A stretch of 64,000 bases of DNA from Diaporthe sp. PMI_573 (taxonomy: Eukaryota; Ascomycota; Sordariomycetes; Diaporthales; Diaporthaceae): positions 107,484 through 171,483 of the forward strand of contig JAJTUP010000113.1 of assembly GCA_021399435.1 (NCBI GenBank), given 5' to 3'. Shown one piece after another: positions 41,737 to 52,053 of the stretch. Each line of letters begins with the position of its first letter. Positions within the stretch are counted from its first letter, which is position 1. The notes under the pieces were generated by a model, which was not told the origin of the DNA, ran no database searches, and saw only the letters and a program-made list of their open reading frames with translations. The position numbers and the translations under genes are program-made.

Positions 41737-41943
41737 TTATCGGGGATCGTGCTGCATAAATGGGACTCGTCCTCTCCGTTTCTTCCTCAGAATCTCCTGA
41801 ACATCATAGTCCTGATCAGGTCCGGGCTGCAAAGCGGCAGGCTGTACATCGTCTTGCTGCTGCGAGGGGAAGGGGTCTTCCCCAACGTGCTTGAGGAGGG
41901 AGACATAGAAGACGTTGTGTATCCCCGGTGGTGTATCCAAACG
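41737..41943 (-). pseudogene. Gypsy polyprotein fragment before the chromodomain
   Basis: The minus-strand frame reads DTPPGIHNVFYVSLLKHVGE then DPFPSQQQDD and DVQEILRKKRRGRVPF, the junction of integrase C-terminus and chromodomain in fungal Ty3/gypsy elements. Only this segment is recognisable. It belongs to a different family from the intact element at 23-29 kb. Confidence 0.7.
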
Positions 41944-42129
41944 ACAGGAGTAGGATCCAACTGTCGAGTGGATGTCACGGCCAGCACGAGATGCAGCATG
42001 GGAGCTGGGTCTATTGGCGCTATCAACGAATATTCTAAGCTGAGGAGAGAAGAAAGGGGAGAGCGAAGCTCTGGCGGTCTCTGGCTCGCGAAGTCTTGAC
42101 GCGACTGTGGGGCTAAGGGTTAGGGTCCT

Positions 42130-42170
42130 TGTGACGGCCAGGTGGCTTGCCTACCTTGGCTGCCGTCACA
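42130..42170. repeat. 41-bp sequence with perfect 9-bp inverted ends
   Basis: TGTGACGGC (42130-42138) is matched in reverse complement by GCCGTCACA (42162-42170). The ends look like the two tips of an LTR brought together by an internal deletion. The telomere-like word GGGTTAGGG lies just upstream. Confidence 0.5.
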
Positions 42171-42890
42171 GTGGACGCGTTGATTCTATACTTGTACTGT
42201 GTGGAATAAATTAATATATTAGTTCTTAAAGAACCTATTTTAAGGCTTAAGCTAATAAAAATAAATACTATAGTTAATGTGATGGGCCTGGGGGAGTGGA
42301 TTCTTTTATAGTTAATTTACCTCTATTCTTCTAATAAATTCTACACTATTGTCTGCTCCTATAATCATATTCTAAACACAAACAGAATGAGGCGGCTAAC
42401 GTCATTGAGTATTCTAGAACTTACCACACATCACCTACTTATACTACTACCTGACACTAATACGATTACAGCTTTGGTATAGGGCTTCTAGATTGATCGT
42501 GGAGCATGCAAAACTTTGGTCATCTAACTTATTACAGGTCAGACGCTGTTGCAGTAGTCAGTTCTGACTTTTGAACCCTTGGTGTCGGAATAGAAAGAAG
42601 AATCTAGGTCGTACGAGGGGCTTTGAAGGTTGAAATTAGTAAGCTTTAATTTAGTAAGCTTTAACTTTATTTATCTAATGTATCGCGTTAGCTTGGCTAA
42701 TCAACGGTTATAGTCAACTTGGAGCTTATTGTGGTGTACACGGTGCCTAAGGTTAGTAAAAGAACACTGTGTGGGCACACTTGGAAAGTTGAAGGGTATT
42801 AGAAAAGAGGAAGCTATTTTTGCTCCACACTGTACTTTCCTTCCAACCCTTCGTTACGATTGACAGGACGGGGGAAATCGCGGGTGCGGA
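42171..42890. other. AT-rich intergenic DNA
   Basis: No open frame of note. A short TAGTAAGCTTTAA direct duplication lies near 42637-42662. Nothing else recognised. Confidence 0.5.
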
Positions 42891-43745
42891 GTGAAGGCTG
42901 CTCCTAATCCCTTCCCCTTTTTGTTCTCATCTCGATCTAAATACCTAAGCCTGGGCGGGTGGGCTGATCCTGCGTGTTCGCAAGAGCTATGGCTTCCTCC
43001 GTCCTTGTTCTCGACATATGTGCCGCCCGGTAATCTGCTCCCCCCACCAAACCTATCGTCAACAGCGCGCGGCGACGAGCTGCCTCCATACTCAAATCTC
43101 GCGTCAAGTCCCCCGCCGCCACCACTCTCACCCCCGCCCATTGCCAACAAGAAGCGCAGGCAAGCACGCACGCCCTCGCTATCGCCATCAAGTTCTACCC
43201 CAAACTACCGCACATGGAAACATCTCGACCTGGCCTGTGGAGAGCGTGAGAAGATGATGTGTGAACTGCTACGGCGTATGGCCAAGAAGGAGAAGAGCAT
43301 AACAGACTTGATGAATAATATGGAAGCAAAAGAGGCGGTCGTGGATGAAAAGATCACCAGCCTAACATTACTGCTAGCACAGGTGCAGGAAAAGGAGGCA
43401 GCCTTGCGTGAGGCTGGTGGTATGCAGTCGGTGGACCAAGGACGGGGGCGTGTGCAAGAGCCTGGGGCCTCCGAGGACGCTTCAACTGCATCCCCCACTC
43501 CCTCTGGAGGCCTGGTTTCGACTGCGTCTGTGTCCTCAAATATCTCGGACCGCGTTCAGACCCATGTGGCCGCACAGATTGATCGGCTACGCGAGGAGAT
43601 CGCCTGCGAGTACGCTACTAGCGATGAAGTCGATCTTTTGTTGAGCGGGTACGTGGATGATGATCAAATGTTTGAAGCGATTCGCGATGCTGTCGACGAG
43701 GCGATGGCAGGGATAAGGGCGCGGATGATGGAGGCTTTGGAATAG
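42891..43745 (+). CDS. Hypothetical coiled-coil protein, 5' end uncertain
   Basis: A long frame with a Pro/Ser-rich first half (runs such as SPPPPPLSPPP) and a heptad-like coiled coil in the second half (EREKMMCELLRRMAKKEKSI, ITSLTLLLAQVQEKEAALRE). It ends in an acidic helical segment (DEVDLLLSGYVDDDQMFEAI). The first in-frame ATG is only at about 43254, so either the start is in an upstream exon or the protein begins there. I do not recognise the family. The consistent codon quality of the second half supports a real gene. Confidence 0.45.
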   Translation: MKAAPNPFPFLFSSRSKYLSLGGWADPACSQELWLPPSLFSTYVPPGNLLPPPNLSSTARGDELPPYSNLASSPPPPPLSPPPIANKKRRQARTPSLSPSSSTPNYRTWKHLDLACGEREKMMCELLRRMAKKEKSITDLMNNMEAKEAVVDEKITSLTLLLAQVQEKEAALREAGGMQSVDQGRGRVQEPGASEDASTASPTPSGGLVSTASVSSNISDRVQTHVAAQIDRLREEIACEYATSDEVDLLLSGYVDDDQMFEAIRDAVDEAMAGIRARMMEALE

Positions 43746-43949
43746 AGATGATAATTATATCTCATCTCGATACTGTGGCAATGAATGGGGGTTGCCTAGT
43801 GGAAAAGGGCGCCTCATATATATCCAAGGGTGCCTTGACCCCTTCTGCAGTCCTGCCCACCTTGAACAAATGACACATTGATAATAAAGTTTCCTAGAAG
43901 TGAATCGAACGCCCGCATGGCCATCCTTATCCCCTTGGGCATCTTCACA

Positions 43950-44330
43950 CGGCTTCGAGCTTATCCGCGTTCTGGTCGCCGAGAACGTGTATTTGCCGTG
44001 CCACAGTGGTTGTCGATGAGGGTAGGACAGGCTCTCCATTGTCGCGTCGCTCATCATAGTTGATGGAGCGGAAGATGTGCAACGGGTCCACTTGTACGAG
44101 ACCGGCACCATATGCGGGACCAGCTCGAGAAGGAGCAAATAACCAGGACACACAAGAAGAAGAATCAAGAAGAAGGCCAACGAGAAGGTCATGGTGAACA
44201 AGACTAGTAACCCTAATCAACCTGTTGGTGATCATCCCCTCGAACTCGAACTCGAACTCGAACATCTTGACCTCCTTCACCAGCTTGGTGAGTATCGACT
44301 CGATGAAGACCATGCTTGGGCTCGGGAGCG
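43950..44330 (-). pseudogene. Possible subtilase (peptidase S8) C-terminal remnant
   Basis: The minus-strand frame reads ITNRLIRVTSLVHHDLLVGL and later GPAYGAGLVQVDPL, resembling the QGAGLVQVD block that follows the catalytic serine helix in fungal subtilases. The GTSMA serine motif and the catalytic Asp and His are not seen. A (CGAACT)4 microsatellite lies at 44241-44264. Weak assignment. Confidence 0.3.
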
Positions 44331-44876
44331 TTATCAACTGCACGTTTCTATACCAAGATCAGGTCGGCGGACTATATCGTCATCGACGTCCCCAAGTCAA
44401 CGACGCCGACATCCACGAGATGAAAAAGCCCGACGTGGTCGTGGCCGAGATGCTCGTGGACGGGTCTACGGTGAATGGGGACCTTGGCTATCAACGGGAC
44501 CAGGTTGGTGATGATGGAAAGTCGAATCTGATTTGCAGGAAGAGGCGGACGACGCTCCCAACGCCTATCGAGTTGGCGGTGGCGAGCCACGGCACGAAGG
44601 TCGTCACGGTCGTGAAGCCCAGGTTAATCTTAGCTATTGTATTAGTGCGACCGCTCTAAGAATGAATGAGTAGAATCTCGCGTTTACGACCTGCTTCGAT
44701 CCACCGCTCCGTTCGCGCCTTATCAATCTCCACCGCCGTTGCTGGACAGATCTCGATGTCCTCATTTTCGTCCACAAGTTAGATAGAATCCTTCGAAATT
44801 ACTTGTGCCAACATGTATATTGCTTCTGCTAACTACATGTATATGGCAGCGAGTCAAAGTCCAACACTGAAGTTTA

Positions 44877-46022
44877 TTAACTTATCCATGGAGCGCTTAC
44901 TTGCCGGGGGGCCTCAAGGCGTCGTTTCTGTGGTATAACAGCGGGACGCCCGGTATCGAGGCGTCGTTTCTGTGGAACAACAGTAGGACACCCTGTATGG
45001 CCCCCTTGTTTGGCCAAGTGCGCCACCAGTTCTGCAGACTTCCAAGTAAGGGCGCCATAGGCCTTTGCGACATCGTTGTTCGCGTTCGAGGCAGTCTCGC
45101 AAGCCTCGGTGACAGCTTGGAACAGCCTCAACGCTGTAGGGTCGTCATGTCGTACTGGAGAGTCGGCTCGAACCACTTCCTCCACTTCCTCCGTTTCCTC
45201 GTCGTCCTCGTCCTCCACATCCTTCTCCACCTGCTCCAGTGTCTCCCTGTTGCGTGTATGGCCTCTTTCATGGGTGTCAGTCGCTCCCTGCATGCCTGGC
45301 GACCTCCGAACCCCTTCCCTCACGGTCTTGGCCACGAGGAGCTCCAGGTGTGATAGATCCCAAGGATGGTCCACCACCTGGCCCACCTTCAGGCCGGTCT
45401 TCTCCATCAGCCACCCTAATAAATAATGGTCTCCCCCCTTTTCGACGAGTCCCAGCAGGCGTAGCGAGCGCATAAGTCGGATGTATGAGTTCTGTGTCCT
45501 GCTTCGGTCCCATACCCGCTTGAGATTGGCCTTGCTTGCAAACTGTCTGTCCTTGGCGGAGACGTAACGAGGCTTTGTGTCGGCATCGCTGTCAAAGAGG
45601 CTCATCGCAAATTGCCCCAGGCGTACCATTTGATCCTCGTCCTTCCCCTGCATCCATTTCGCTGTGACGACTTTCAGCTCGTGGAATCCCCAAATACTCC
45701 TCGTCGCCTGGCATTCCAGTTTAGAGGGGTTGAAATCCTGAATAACATCAAATATCGGCTTGTTTCTTTCATACACGAATGCTATAAGCAGGCTCTTGGG
45801 GTCTGTTGCACTTATGCCGGTCCCGAGGAATTCAAGAGCCCTCAAAATTCCCATGTACGAGTCCAGTGTGGAAGGAGCTTGTCGGCCCATAGTCAAGCTG
45901 TACACAAGGTCGACATGGTCTCTTGTCGTCTGCTTGAGCTTGTAGAAGCTTTCGAGCAAGGCTTCAGTATAGGTTCTGTAGTTCTCAACTCTGTCCCTTT
46001 TGGCATTCATGGCGGAGCACAT
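44877..46022 (-). CDS. Uncharacterised protein with C-terminal PQKRRL repeats
   Basis: A 381-codon single-exon frame starts at ATG 46022, with a TATATAAAG promoter word about 110 bp upstream on the minus strand. The N-terminal 230 residues look like a folded helical domain (YRTYTEALLESFYKLKQTTR, VWDRSRTQNSYIRLMRSLRL, then LLGLVEKGG, reminiscent of winged-helix spacing). An acidic linker (EDEDDEETEEVEEV) follows. The C-terminus has an in-frame duplication of a segment of about 11 residues containing PQKRRL. No family recognised. It precedes the ZZ/SANT gene, transcribed in the same direction. Confidence 0.55.
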   Translation of the reverse strand: MCSAMNAKRDRVENYRTYTEALLESFYKLKQTTRDHVDLVYSLTMGRQAPSTLDSYMGILRALEFLGTGISATDPKSLLIAFVYERNKPIFDVIQDFNPSKLECQATRSIWGFHELKVVTAKWMQGKDEDQMVRLGQFAMSLFDSDADTKPRYVSAKDRQFASKANLKRVWDRSRTQNSYIRLMRSLRLLGLVEKGGDHYLLGWLMEKTGLKVGQVVDHPWDLSHLELLVAKTVREGVRRSPGMQGATDTHERGHTRNRETLEQVEKDVEDEDDEETEEVEEVVRADSPVRHDDPTALRLFQAVTEACETASNANNDVAKAYGALTWKSAELVAHLAKQGGHTGCPTVVPQKRRLDTGRPAVIPQKRRLEAPRQVSAPWIS

Positions 46023-46727
46023 AGTGGACTGGTTGCAAACGATGTGCGAAGCGTCGTGGTTTCTGTGAGTAAAGAATGGTGTGAATGGGAGTTTTGTCCT
46101 AACATGACCATGGACTGGGACTTTACGGCTTTATATAGACACTGGAGCTGTCTCGTTGAATGGGGTCCATGGTCGACCAACAGATTGTGGTTAGCCTCGT
46201 TGCAAGCCGCGATCGACGTGCCAGCACATCGCATCGGTTGAGGCCCATGGCCTGCGAGTACTTTTTCCACTTGGAAAGATGACAGAGGTCTTCGACCAAC
46301 TGTGAGGGATCAGGCCGACGCGCCTTGCGTAGGCCCCCAATGGTAAACTTCCATTGACCGTCGGGTGCCATTGCTCAAGGCCCAAGCGACCCGGTACCGT
46401 GAGTGTGCGTCCGTGATACTGGTGCCTTGACGCCTGCGCAGTTGCAGTAGGATTGCACCCTTCATGAATCCTTTCGGCAACCACGCTTGCCCACCGCGTA
46501 GGAGACCAAGCGGCCGCCACTTTCATGGCGCCTGTGATGGCCTTGAGCGCCCAATGAACAAGAAAGGACGGAGGGCGATGAGCAGCCCCAACCTGACGCT
46601 CTCAGCTTCCAAGAATCTGGCAAAGGATTGGATGGACTGCCGGCCTTGTATCACCAACCATGATCAGTTGGCCAAGGTGACCCGAAGCTTGATGTCATGC
46701 ACGTCCCATAGCTTCCCCCTTCCTTTT

Positions 46728-48626
46728 CTACCTAGCAGACAACTTCTGCTTTCGCCACTGCTGTGCCACGGCGCTCGCGCTGCGGCCCAAATCAGCCCCT
46801 ATCCGACCATCCTTCCACCCCTTCTGCTTCAGCTGGGCAAGTCGACGCCGTTCCCTCGATGACCACTGGCGAAGACGATGCCCACTCCTCTTCCGACGTG
46901 CTGGGTTCCTCCTGCCACCGCTGCCACTGCCGCTGCCACTGCCGCTGTCGCTTCCGCCACCGCTGCCGCTGCTTTCATCGCCCTCATCCTGACCCTCGTC
47001 CTCTTCCTCATTCTCCCCATCGTCATCCTTATCGCCATCGCTGTCCAGTGTAGCAAAGTCAATGGGGAAGTCAAGGAGAGCCTTAGACAGGGAAGCCTTA
47101 GGCAGGGAAAGTTTTGTTGCTGTGGATGTCTTTGGTTTTCGGTGTTTCCTGTCATGCGTCTTTGGATGGCGCGTTTGGGGCACATTCTGTATAGTACTTA
47201 TACGCATAAGATGCTCTGCAGCGTGGACCACGGCCTGCAAGCGTTTTATCGCCTTTGTCATTGCCTTTGTGATTTGTGAGAGATCCTGGGAAGAAACATC
47301 TGGCTGCGTGACCGGCGATCTCCGTGACTTTGATCGTAATTCGATTCGGCGGCACTCCTTGCTGCTGGGGATGTTTTCGATGCCGCTACCAGCGTGCTCA
47401 TCGACGTCTCCCGAGCCATGATCGTCGGAAATGTGCTCGGTATTGATATGTTTAGCACTGGCATTTTCCGCCTTCTGGCCTCCTCTGTCGGAGCCAGGGC
47501 TGGCAGAAAAGTCGCCATCCTCATCCATACCGTTTTGGATAATGACAGCGTCATCGGTGCCGGCCTCACCTTCGGCAGAACCGTCAGAGTTGCTGACGAT
47601 GACTGGCGAGGTCACGAGCTTCAGAGTATGGCCACTCTCAAGTAAACGACAGCTTGAGCAGAAGTTTGTGTCCGGACAATCCTGGCATTCATAGCGTAGG
47701 TCGAACAGCCTGGTTTGGCAAACCTTGCAGAGGGGTATTCGAAGCACCGTACTGAGCATCTGGCGTGCTTCCTCGTCATCGACCTCCCCGAGATTCTGCC
47801 CCAGGGTATCCTCGTCCGCCTTGTCGTCAGCCTTGTCATAACTTAGCGCCAGCTGCTTGTGATTGTTGTACTGCTGCTGATCTGGGATGTTTGTTGTAAT
47901 CAAGGGCTCTACCATTTTGAATGTGTGCCCTGGATGTAAGATCGCCGAGTTGATGGAGCAACTAAGGCAGAAATAGACGTCTGGACATATCTGGCACTGC
48001 TGCCTTGGCTGGTCATCGACAACGCCTGAGCAGAGCCTGCAGGTGTACCCCTTGTCTGGGCCCGATAAATCAGACATGAAGGCACTCAACCCGCCAGGTC
48101 CGGCCATGTCTAGGATTGTGCTCGCCCCTTCTACTCCAGGCTCACTTGTCCTCGCGCGTTTGGAAGGCTTGTGCGCAGTTCTGCAGACAGAGCCACCTGC
48201 AGATGTGTCCGCCCCGTGGCTTGCCCTTCGTTTTGCAGGTATTGCTAGGGGGACAAGTCGGAGACTGCGCGTTGTCCAGGGCTGAGACCTGGGGTCTTGG
48301 AGAACCAGCGGGCTGTTCGGCGGGCTCGGTGGAATGGATGCTGTGCCCCCAGCAGCGGAGGCCGCCAAAGTGGACAGCCCTGCCCTAGATGAGGCCTGTA
48401 TCGTGGAGGCTGCTGTTGTGAGGAGGGGTGAGGTTTGTCCAGGCATGCTCTCAGCCAGGCGCGCGGTGGCGGGTGCTACTGACGGCAAGGTGCTTGGGAG
48501 CCCTGGGATTGACTTGGACGGTGGGCCGGCGCTACCTGGGCGCTCAGGTCTTCTCTGCCGCGGCCGTCGTTGGCGAAGCACTTGGGCAAATGAGGACGGG
48601 TCATGATTCCTGCTGCTTGTAAACAT
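46728..48626 (-). CDS. Protein with two ZZ-type zinc fingers and a C-terminal SANT/Myb-like domain
   Basis: ATG 48626 gives 632 residues in one exon. After a Pro/Ser/Ala-rich leader and a basic AHKPSKRART segment, two ZZ-like fingers follow. The first begins YTCRLCSGVV and runs through CQICPDVYFCLSCS to HPGHTF. The second begins PLCKVCQTRLFDLRYECQDC and runs to CSSC and SGHTL. A helical segment and an acidic Ser-Gly repeat (SGSGGGSDSGSGSGSGSGG) lead to the tail WSSRERRRLAQLKQKGWKDG then SASAVAQQWRK, a single SANT/Myb-like or helix-turn-helix unit. ZZ fingers bind histone or other N-termini and SANT-like units bind DNA or histones, so a nuclear chromatin or transcription role is likely. A full-length match to a named family is not apparent. 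Confidence 0.75.
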   Translation of the reverse strand: MFTSSRNHDPSSFAQVLRQRRPRQRRPERPGSAGPPSKSIPGLPSTLPSVAPATARLAESMPGQTSPLLTTAASTIQASSRAGLSTLAASAAGGTASIPPSPPNSPLVLQDPRSQPWTTRSLRLVPLAIPAKRRASHGADTSAGGSVCRTAHKPSKRARTSEPGVEGASTILDMAGPGGLSAFMSDLSGPDKGYTCRLCSGVVDDQPRQQCQICPDVYFCLSCSINSAILHPGHTFKMVEPLITTNIPDQQQYNNHKQLALSYDKADDKADEDTLGQNLGEVDDEEARQMLSTVLRIPLCKVCQTRLFDLRYECQDCPDTNFCSSCRLLESGHTLKLVTSPVIVSNSDGSAEGEAGTDDAVIIQNGMDEDGDFSASPGSDRGGQKAENASAKHINTEHISDDHGSGDVDEHAGSGIENIPSSKECRRIELRSKSRRSPVTQPDVSSQDLSQITKAMTKAIKRLQAVVHAAEHLMRISTIQNVPQTRHPKTHDRKHRKPKTSTATKLSLPKASLSKALLDFPIDFATLDSDGDKDDDGENEEEDEGQDEGDESSGSGGGSDSGSGSGSGSGGRRNPARRKRSGHRLRQWSSRERRRLAQLKQKGWKDGRIGADLGRSASAVAQQWRKQKLSAR

Positions 48627-49088
48627 AATGCCCGGCACCGTTCTGTTGATGATGTTTCTGGTTGGTGATAATGAGCAACTGTTGCCGAGCAGAGCAAAGC
48701 CGCGATTAAACTTAGCAGGAAGGCGTCCCCAAATATATTTGAGGCGTCAAGGCGCTGCCAGCTTTGACGGGCACCAGGGGCGGGGGCGGGGGAGACATTG
48801 TGCTCATTGGAATGGTACTTTCAATCACTGGACAGTATGCGGCGATGGTACCTAGGCTAGTCTTGGCAGTGTGGCTAGGGCCGGGATGGAGCACCCTCAA
48901 CAGGGTAACTTGCTTTTTCCACATTAGGAAGCTAGCCCGAGGCACCTGAAGGAATTACTATACAGATACAACAAGGTTGACTGCTTGCACGCACAAACAT
49001 TCTTTGCTGGGAACTCCCCACCAAGCAACCCCGCATAGATCGATACCTTAATCTTAAGGCACCAAAGTTTCTTTTAGCTTAAAACTAC
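48627..49088. other. Intergenic, no gene recognised
   Basis: Promoter region of the ZZ/SANT gene. Short overlapping frames without motif. A purine-rich GGGGCGGGGGCGGGGG run lies near 48780. Confidence 0.5.
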
Positions 49089-49382
49089 ATGTTTCCCATC
49101 AGAGGACACACCCCGCCATTCCCCCTTTCCCCCCAGCTCCAGGCTATAGCCCGCCGAATCTTTGTAAAATACTCTTCTCAATCAATACCAGGCGATCCGA
49201 GAAAGAGAGATCAAGAGATGGCCAAGATTATCTACATACATAAATGGGGACGGGACTTCGATACATCCGCTGATTCCCTTCTTTCCTTGGGTCAATACAA
49301 GATCAATGGCTCACAATACTACTTTATGCTAGACAATAATTTACCAGAGTCTGCAGATCCGGATATTACAGTATATCGATAG
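49089..49382 (+). CDS. Small hypothetical open frame
   Basis: 97 codons from an ATG, with AIARRIFVKYSSQSIPGDPR and GQYKINGSQYYFMLDNNL. A second short frame (49443-49628) continues on the same strand after a possible GTATGT intron donor, so the two may be exons of one small gene. Family unknown. Confidence 0.25.
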   Translation: MFPIRGHTPPFPLSPQLQAIARRIFVKYSSQSIPGDPRKRDQEMAKIIYIHKWGRDFDTSADSLLSLGQYKINGSQYYFMLDNNLPESADPDITVYR

Positions 49383-49628
49383 GACAGAAATCAACTATAA
49401 GTTCTGGGTATGTAGAGGGCGGCAATAATCGCTAATTTTTTAATGTTGGGAAGTCTTAGAAACCAAAGGCCTGTCTATCCCGCTCTTATCGCGTATCTAA
49501 GGACAGTTCCCTTCCAGCAACCAAGTTTAAATAATATTGGACTCTCTGATGACAAGTTTCGTACTATTCACGGCGAGGAAGAATTTAGAAACCTTCTCCA
49601 GCAGAGAATTAAACAGAAGAGGAGATAG

Positions 49629-51061
49629 GGTTACAGGTTGCTTCCGGTAGAAGAGGAATTTCTCAAGCAACACCCGGAGCTTACCAGGCAGGCGTAATTT
49701 CTTTCTTGCAAGTAGTCGCTTAAGATCGTTATAGTTGGTCATTTAGTTCTGGTATAGTTAATAACGGGAAAATACCGTGCGTCTAAAGACTGTATGTACA
49801 GTCTAAACCTTGCAAGCTATTGTTCCCGTGATCTTATGCTCCTCTCAACAGCATCCGGCAGTCACAGACTCGAAAGTGGTGGAGTGAAACTTCACGCGGA
49901 AAACCCGATAAGCATGGCAATATTCTGGCCGGAGATCCGACTTGGGCTCTTGACTCGGAAATGGATTTAGCTTGCATTTTTTCTTGGACCTTCCCGATTG
50001 CAATGGGACGCTGTCGACGCTCAGATCGTGACCATCGGCGCATGGGAGACCCGCGCGAGCCGCAGGTGGTCTGTAACCGGAGCCGGGGGTTCTTAAGCGT
50101 TTCACTGACACATAACCCCACCCTTCTTTAGACACCTAGACCTTCGTGTTCGTGGTGGCCGGAGCGAACTGCACTTGTGTTTCGGGGCGTGCCACTCTGA
50201 GCACGGGTACTTGCACCGACTTTGTTATCCCTTCTCCTTCTCCCGGAGGATCCCTCATGCACCCCTCTGGCGGTCTCTGGCCGGTGGGTTGGTCGGAGCG
50301 CTCGCTGCGCGCCCTCCGGGGCCGTCCCGGTACTCAATAAGTCTCGGCCGACCTTGTCGCATGGTAACAGACCGTGAGGTCTGGGTTCTGGGTTTGGCGG
50401 GACTGTATACTTGCATTGTGGGAGGATGCCGATTAGGTATGACGGTGATCCTCCTTGGCTCTAGAGAGTACGCCGGCCCAAGCCTCCATAGATACGGCGT
50501 TGGAGGCCTATACTTGGAGCTTCGGCTTCCCTTTGTGCCCAGCTGAAACTCACTTTGCGTAGATATTCGCTTTGCTGACACGTCTTTGGACTTTGCACGA
50601 GACCATGCCTTCGGTTTGAAGGCAGCCTCTCCTGTCAACTATGTCAAGGATGCAACGTTATGTGGGAGTCTATTTGACCCTAGTGATACTAGTGGAATGG
50701 TGTCTGGAGTGGATTCCCACTTTTTTGTTGATCACGATGAACCTCTCGAGGCACTTGCATGGTTTCAGGAAGATGGCAGCTGGCCCCTTGGAGACTTACG
50801 CGATGGGTGTGAGACTGTGAGTTTCTGTTCTTACTCGATAGGTCGCGGCGAAATGGAGATGCCTCGGGTTAGGGTTTCAAGGCAGGGTGATTTGAATCTA
50901 GGAATTTAAAAACTGGAATAAGGAAGTCTGGGCTGATCTTGCGGGCCGCTTATGCTTCCAGAGACTATAAGTATCAAGTCTTTTCCAATACTTCCCAATC
51001 TCCAAAACCATATTACACTATCCTTAAAAACTGACCTCAAAAACAATCTCAACCCTCAAAC
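49629..51061. other. Gene-poor stretch
   Basis: A plus-strand frame at 50586-50909 (GLKAASPVNYVKDATLCGSL, then EPLEALAWFQEDGSWPLGD) may be real but has no recognised family. The region 49834-50340 has overlapping frames on both strands without motifs. The word GGGTTAGGGTTT occurs at about 50868. A TATAAG box at about 50966 probably serves the following gene. Confidence 0.35.
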
Positions 51062-51544
51062 ATGTCAGCTGTAGCTTCCCAGGACCAAGCAGTCGAGCTG
51101 ATCCGGTGCCTCCGGTATTGGCGTTACCGAAGCGATCTTGAAACTGGCCCATGTATGACAGAGCGAAACATACTCACCTCAGAGGATATAACTGGGATCA
51201 AAGATCCAGTTTTCCTAATGGCAACTGAGGATGTTTCCAAAGCCGTTCGCAGCCTGCTGCGGCGTAATAGATCATGGTTTGATAGGGTTGATCAACAGCT
51301 TCAATTGATGTTACAGCTGTGGCATATCATTATCCAACAAAAGAAGCGGTTTGACGACTTGAACGGAGCGGTAGCATTCTCGGCCCATCGTGAGTTCCTG
51401 GAGGCTATACTCCTGGCGGGCCGATTTATTCCAGCCAGAGCGAGCCTGGTCCCCGACCATCCCCGGAAGGATGAGAAGCGTGAGGGTGGGAAGAGTGCTT
51501 CAGCGCATCCACTTCTCGTTGTAGAGCCGCAGAAGAAGAAGTAG
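51062..51544 (+). CDS. Hypothetical 160-residue protein
   Basis: Single-exon frame from ATG 51062, preceded by ACTATAAGTA about 95 bp upstream and a CAAAC leader. Mostly alpha-helical, with EDVSKAVRSLLRRNRSWFDR and then LQLMLQLWHIIIQQKKRFDD, ending in a Lys-rich tail (EPQKKK). No known domain. Promoter spacing and clean helical content support it being a gene; function unknown. Confidence 0.5.
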   Translation: MSAVASQDQAVELIRCLRYWRYRSDLETGPCMTERNILTSEDITGIKDPVFLMATEDVSKAVRSLLRRNRSWFDRVDQQLQLMLQLWHIIIQQKKRFDDLNGAVAFSAHREFLEAILLAGRFIPARASLVPDHPRKDEKREGGKSASAHPLLVVEPQKKK

Positions 51545-52053
51545 ACCATACAGAAAGAGCGGCAATATTCAACTCACAGGACTGCAATTATTTCTTTCAT
51601 TTTGCGCTAGAGTTAAGGATCGGATCCCGCTGGCGGGAGAGCAATTAGTTACTGTCAGTCTCTATCGAATGGTATTAGTTAAATTATTTGTTTTGCTTGC
51701 TTAGTTTACTTAAAATGAGAATTCTGCTTCTGTCTTATAAATTTCTATGTTATATGAGTATAATCTTTAATGAGAGTGTGAGTGGTGTGTGCTTAGTTAT
51801 CTTAGGGCATAGACTTGATGTTTTCCAGCGGCTGAGTAAGCCTAGCTATCGCCTAAAGCCCACTTGTGCCGCGCCGGCGTTGGGAGCCCTGTCACCCCTC
51901 AAGTCAGTGCCCCCACTCACGCGTTAAACACCGACGAGCGCTTCACAGTAGTCGGTGCGGTCTTGCGCGATGTGAATTGAGCGACCCAAGGTCTTCTTTG
52001 AGGACGGCGTGGCAAAAATACCAAATGCCTCGCTACAACTACCCTTCCCCTGA

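Noticed and set aside
44191..44659. Plus-strand frames as a real gene
   Set aside because: They include a hexanucleotide microsatellite (Leu-Glu or Asn-Ser repeats depending on frame) and lack any domain; the minus strand shows a weak subtilase-like remnant instead.
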